6,055 nucleotides of DNA from Desulfohalobiaceae bacterium (GTDB lineage: Bacteria; Desulfobacterota; Desulfovibrionia; Desulfovibrionales; Desulfothermaceae), in contig JAIPER010000236.1 in the NCBI GenBank assembly GCA_021737115.1, positions 1-6,055 of the forward strand, read 5' to 3'. The position numbers were made by a program, and so were the translations under genes. Position 1 is the first letter of the stretch. Each line of letters opens with the position of its first letter. Below, piece after piece: positions 5,657 through 6,055 of this stretch. The notes under the pieces are model-generated. The model was not told the DNA's origin and searched no databases. It worked only from the letters and a program-made list of their open reading frames with translations.

Positions 5657-5707
5657 AACAGAACGAAGGCTTTTACAGAAAAAACTCTTTTTGTGACGAC
5701 CGTAATT

Positions 5708-6055
5708 ATGTTTGTAAATTTTTTCTACCTCTTGAGAGAACACGGGGTGGGGGTGACCCCCACGGCCTTTCTCAGGCTGCAGAAGGCCCTGCAGGCGGGG
5801 TTGATCACCACGCTCGACGGGTTCTACACCGCGGCCAGGTCCATCCTGGTCAAGTCCGAGCGGCACTTCGATCTCTACGACCGGATCTTTGCCCACTATT
5901 TCCAGGGACAGGAACTGGAACTGCCGGAAGGGATCGAGCTCGAGGACACGGTCAGGACCCTGCTTCGGGACTGGCTGAAGGATCCAAAGCAACTGGCCGA
6001 TGTCCTGGGCATCGATGAGGAGCAACTGCAGAAGATGTCCCCGGAAGAACTGATC
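5708..6055 (+). CDS. CoxE-like VWA domain protein, N-terminal part (runs off window)
   Basis: An open frame of 116 codons continues through the right edge. It begins MFVNFFYLLREHGVGVTPTAF and continues with ALQAGLITTLDGFYTAARS, ILVKSERHFDLYDRIFAHYF, the recognisable N-terminus of CoxE-like VWA proteins (PF05762-type) encoded beside MoxR ATPases. The VWA domain itself, with its MIDAS metal site, should lie downstream and cannot be checked. By family it is a cytoplasmic partner of the MoxR ATPase, binding or remodelling a client complex. I chose ATG 5708 because homology-like sequence starts there; an in-frame GTG at 5693 is an alternative. Neither has a Shine-Dalgarno, whereas a strong one sits 70 nt upstream before a six-codon ORF, which is odd for a gene of this kind. 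Confidence 0.85.
   Translation, partial: MFVNFFYLLREHGVGVTPTAFLRLQKALQAGLITTLDGFYTAARSILVKSERHFDLYDRIFAHYFQGQELELPEGIELEDTVRTLLRDWLKDPKQLADVLGIDEEQLQKMSPEELI

Noticed and set aside
5618..6025. 135-residue antisense open frame opposite the VWA gene
   Set aside because: The plus-strand frame has a recognisable CoxE-like N-terminus; the antisense frame has none and no ribosome site.
1..6055. CRISPR array, tRNA, rRNA or insertion sequence
   Set aside because: I saw no regularly spaced repeats, tRNA-like cloverleaf, rRNA segment, transposase or terminal inverted repeats in the window.

Overview
The window looks like a chromosomal segment from a Deltaproteobacterium (Desulfobacterota). I infer this from the gene content, a minor-pilin operon with two long PilX-like proteins beside a MoxR/VWA pair, and from the style of the proteins. 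No rRNA or other taxonomic marker is present, so the assignment is tentative. Neither end of the window is a natural boundary: the genes at both edges run off it.

The left two thirds (1-4025) are one minus-strand operon of type IV pilus minor (pseudo)pilins. In transcription order it holds a GspH/FimT-type pilin (3546-4025), pilV (3117-3542), pilW (2257-3105, TTG start), a PilX-like protein (905-2179) and a second, paralogous PilX-like protein (1-742, incomplete). Each carries a short prepilin leader ending in Gly and an N-terminal hydrophobic helix. Such proteins are thought to form the priming or tip complex of a type IVa pilus. The two PilX-like proteins share leader length, N-domain and an internal DPDPLGV motif, so the gene was duplicated in tandem.

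Upstream of the operon (4026-4271) is the most interesting part. A promoter with a perfect TTGACA -35 box precedes a leader RNA of about 215 nt. The leader begins with a structured, aptamer-like domain and ends in a very strong intrinsic terminator about 20 nt before the first start codon. A 14-position antiterminator helix competes with that terminator. This is the layout of a transcription-terminating riboswitch or attenuator. Part of the domain resembles the GAAA-capped arm of c-di-GMP-I (GEMM) riboswitches, but the full consensus is not met.

The right third is on the plus strand and diverges from the pilin operon. It has a MoxR-family AAA+ ATPase (4632-5486) and, after an unusual AT-rich gap of 221 nt, the start of a CoxE-like VWA protein (5708 to the right edge). 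In this family the ATPase and the VWA partner work together as a chaperone-like or metal-insertion pair. The gap holds a hairpin that pairs away a strong Shine-Dalgarno sequence, followed by a six-codon ORF in frame with the VWA gene. This suggests either a regulatory leader or a lost start codon.
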